DNA of 64,000 nt from positions 82,571 through 146,570 of the forward strand of contig NZ_JAVCAP010000020.1 of assembly GCF_030769565.1 (NCBI RefSeq). The letters run 5' to 3'. This document shows, in pieces, positions 62,901 through 64,000 of this stretch. Numbering within the stretch: the stretch's first letter is position 1; each line of letters starts with the position of its first letter. The DNA comes from Methylophilus aquaticus. Lineage in GTDB: Bacteria; Pseudomonadota; Gammaproteobacteria; Burkholderiales; Methylophilaceae. The position numbers and the translations under genes were made by a program. The notes beneath the pieces are model-generated. The model was not told the DNA's origin. It saw only the letters and a list, made by a program, of their open reading frames with translations, and made no database searches.

Positions 62901-64000
62901 CCATTAAGCGTCGTGAATATCGGTGACTGATTCAATGTGTAAGCATAACTATCGCTTGGCACACTGGTGTTGCCAGCATTATCCGTGGCAGTCACGGTAT
63001 AGTTATGCAGGCCCTTGTTGATATCTGTTGCAGGGGTAAATGTCCATTTGCCATCTTTATCAGCGACGGCTGTACCTACCTTGGTTGCACCGTCAAAGAT
63101 CGTGACGGTGCTTCCAGCTTCAGCTTTACCAGTCAGTGTAGGCGTTGCATCATCGGCCACACCACCAGACGGAACATTTCCGGTTAAAGTACCAAAGTCA
63201 TCAAAAATATTATCAATGGTTGGCTTGATCGGTGCTGTGACGTCAACAACATAAGTCAATTGCGTCGTTGCCACTCCCACATTTCCTGAGGTGTCCGTTG
63301 TCGTGACTTTTGCATCAATAGTTTTGTCACTATCCGCAACCAATTCGCTACCAGGCACACTCACACTAAAGCCCAACTTACCATCAGCACGCGTCACCAC
63401 GGTTGTAGCGTACTCTTTACCATTAATAGTCACGATGACTGGGTCACCCAGTTTAGCTTCACCACCCACTGTACCGGTCACTGGCTGATTTACACCAGGT
63501 TGAGATTCAGCAATATTAATAATACCGTCACCGCCAAAGTTGGCGTCCAGCGCAATGGTTGCTATCGGTGGTGTCAGGTCCAGGCTGTAAGTCAGCTGCG
63601 TTGACTGGCTGGCTGTGTTACCAGCATTGTCAGTCACTGTCACTTTCGCATCGATCGTCTTGTCAGCGTCAGCAGCCAGTTCATTACCCGCTACATTCAC
63701 ACTGAAACCAAGCTTGCCGTCAGCACGCGTCACCACGGTTGTTGCATAGTCTTTACCGTTGATCGTCACAACCACTGGATCACCCAGTTTAGCGTCACCA
63801 CCGACTGTACCCGTCACTGGCGTGATCGAAGTCGCTTTCGCTTCTTCTATGTTGATAATACCGTCACCGCCAAAGTTGGCATCCAGCGCAATCTCGGCTT
63901 TCGGTGGTGTCAGATCCAGGCTGTAAGTCAGCTGCGTTGACTGGCTGGCTGTGTTACCAGCATTGTCAGTCACTGTCACTTTCGCATCGATCGTCTTGTC
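59981..64000 (-). CDS. Giant Ig-repeat / VWA / RTX adhesin, type I secreted (5' end outside window)
   Basis: At least 1339 codons, open to the window edge, so only the C-terminal part is visible. Order: near-identical ~112-residue Ig-like modules (TQLTYSLDLTPP ... LDANFGGDGIINI ... VVTRADGKLGFSV); further Ig and cadherin-like parts; a VWA domain (~62460-61900) with MIDAS DVSGS and GGTNYDSAL; a jelly-roll-like stretch; RTX nonapeptides (GNDTLNGGAGNDILRGGAGN type, about 60360-60560); and a C-terminal type I secretion signal region ending in hydrophobic/polar LLSQQKLIVDQ. Resembles LapA/BapA-like biofilm adhesins. No secretion or LapD/LapG genes lie in the window. No internal start should be taken as real. 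Confidence 0.9.
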   Translation of the reverse strand, partial: DKTIDAKVTVTDNAGNTASQSTQLTYSLDLTPPKAEIALDANFGGDGIINIEEAKATSITPVTGTVGGDAKLGDPVVVTINGKDYATTVVTRADGKLGFSVNVAGNELAADADKTIDAKVTVTDNAGNTASQSTQLTYSLDLTPPIATIALDANFGGDGIINIAESQPGVNQPVTGTVGGEAKLGDPVIVTINGKEYATTVVTRADGKLGFSVSVPGSELVADSDKTIDAKVTTTDTSGNVGVATTQLTYVVDVTAPIKPTIDNIFDDFGTLTGNVPSGGVADDATPTLTGKAEAGSTVTIFDGATKVGTAVADKDGKWTFTPATDINKGLHNYTVTATDNAGNTSVPSDSYAYTLNQSPIFTTLNGTVEVSEDGLPGGLIDAGSSNIIASGSLGISDPNGDLQSVTLTAPTTNYTSGGVAITWTGDNTGTLIGSANGKEVIRVTIEQDGDYAVRLSGPIDHPAAGEDTLALTFGVNAKDTDTTTTGSITVNVSDDAPTATNQTVTATGAAGTNIMLTIDVSGSMATRDGVNGTSRLDSVVASINNLLNQYANLGGDVRVMIVTFSDGSSQKTSSWVTIAEAKQVLSNLSAVGGTNYDSALDGSKSAFNSNGKVSGGQNVGYFFSDGEPNWGLETGDADRQAWEAFLKANDINEYALGIGSGVSATQVANSMNQIAYNGITEVDTDAIPVSNFAQLDAALSQTVPTPVSGALTDGGGFGADGGYVKSLVIEGTTYNFDGKTGALTVTGTNNSTYNTSTHELTVKTASGSFVVDMDNGKYTFTPGQTKVTLVDTTFDANGDSQQTPVPLGWFTDNPSGKIEILPSTTYGLSASYGNVLEIENFKGDGNLYTFINPGKNDTVTLSFDYAARSGYTSGTDSAIQVIVDGKVIDTVNTKNLTMSTFSYTFSGTGNQMRVEFKSVDTNSTGGLLDNIKITTSSTIQPAGSTTVTYTLSDNDGDTSTADLTLNVANNNTYVPTPAVAPEVGNAVSAAGLLTLPGLLNVDLLNFSSRQAFTATDVNNNISTVTISYSTLLGVTLGSAYMTYSQAVANELGLSVNYSQNSGFLGLLGASGKMVITAADGGTVDNLALNEFLSTVRVNEQLVDVSLLQSFTITATDSTNLQDSATSANLINIDLLSSASNSNVITGGDAGNNVLTGTSGNDIIYGFDGNDTLNGGAGNDILRGGAGNDTLNGNEGNDILIGGKGNDTLTGGVGVDVFKWDSGDEGVAGNPARDTITDFNKATVAQGGDVLDIRDLLQGENPNNLQNYMHFEKSGSDTIVHISSNGGFASDAHTVSGSFSSGNTTQQIVLSGVDLTSGQSSDAAIINNLLSQQKLIVDQ

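Overview
The window looks like a chromosome segment of an obligate or restricted methylotroph of the Methylophilaceae (Betaproteobacteria; Methylotenera / Methylophilus / Methylovorus type). This is inferred from the betaproteobacterial flavour of the flagellar, UvrC/PgsA and Sdh proteins, and from a compact methylcitrate-cycle island that carries its own aconitase B, fumarase, succinate dehydrogenase and malic enzyme, as known from this family. No 16S gene or methanol dehydrogenase is present, so the assignment is an inference.

Layout. (1) 1-4942, minus strand: late flagellar operon fliC-flaG-fliD-fliS-fliT-fliK-like, with a good sigma-28 promoter ahead of a short 265-residue flagellin. (2) 5417-11389, plus strand: a tightly packed six-gene operon encoding PEP mutase fused to a cytidylyltransferase, phosphonopyruvate decarboxylase, a short AEP-transaminase-like enzyme, a second cytidylyltransferase, a SAM methyltransferase and a TagF-like CDP-alcohol phosphotransferase with TPRs. 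It converges on (3) 11517-19022, minus strand: one 2501-residue polypeptide with TPR-GT41-GT2-like-TPR-GT41-TPR-methyltransferase-kinase-like modules. Together these look like a pathway that makes a C-P bonded (phosphonate) head group, activates it with CTP, perhaps methylates it and attaches it to a surface glycan, plausibly that of flagellin. This is the most interesting system in the window.

(4) 19312-21090: small regulators, a decayed yihY/brkB gene, a 15-bp minisatellite and a PilZ protein. (5) 21283-29077, minus strand: a type I restriction-modification island (hsdM-hsdS, a two-gene toxin-antitoxin-like pair, fic, hsdR) with elaborate operator-like repeats, including nine 7-bp half-sites on an exact 10-bp lattice ahead of fic-hsdR. 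(6) 29320-29790: four tRNA genes (Leu-UAA, Gly-GCC, Cys-GCA, Gly-GCC). (7) 29897-35777: pgsA, uvrC, a tautomerase, a cation diffusion facilitator, an EF-hand protein, rlmJ and a DUF2914 membrane protein. (8) 35984-42015: an rpf-like group, an RpfC-type hybrid kinase converging on an RpfF-type DSF synthase next to acnB.

(9) 39436-59823: the methylcitrate-cycle island. A GntR regulator and maeB-sdhCDAB-sdhE-citE-like, acyl-CoA ligase-fumA and acnB lie on the minus strand. A divergent plus-strand operon carries citE-like, a double MaoC hydratase, a second citE-like, prpB, prpC and prpD. The genes can take propionyl-CoA to pyruvate plus succinate and carry succinate on to malate and pyruvate. The lyase/hydratase genes suggest an additional C5-dicarboxyl-CoA (for example mesaconyl-CoA) branch that feeds propionyl-CoA. 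(10) 59981-64000, minus strand: the C-terminal part of a giant type I-secreted adhesin with Ig-like repeats, a VWA domain and RTX repeats, running off the window edge.
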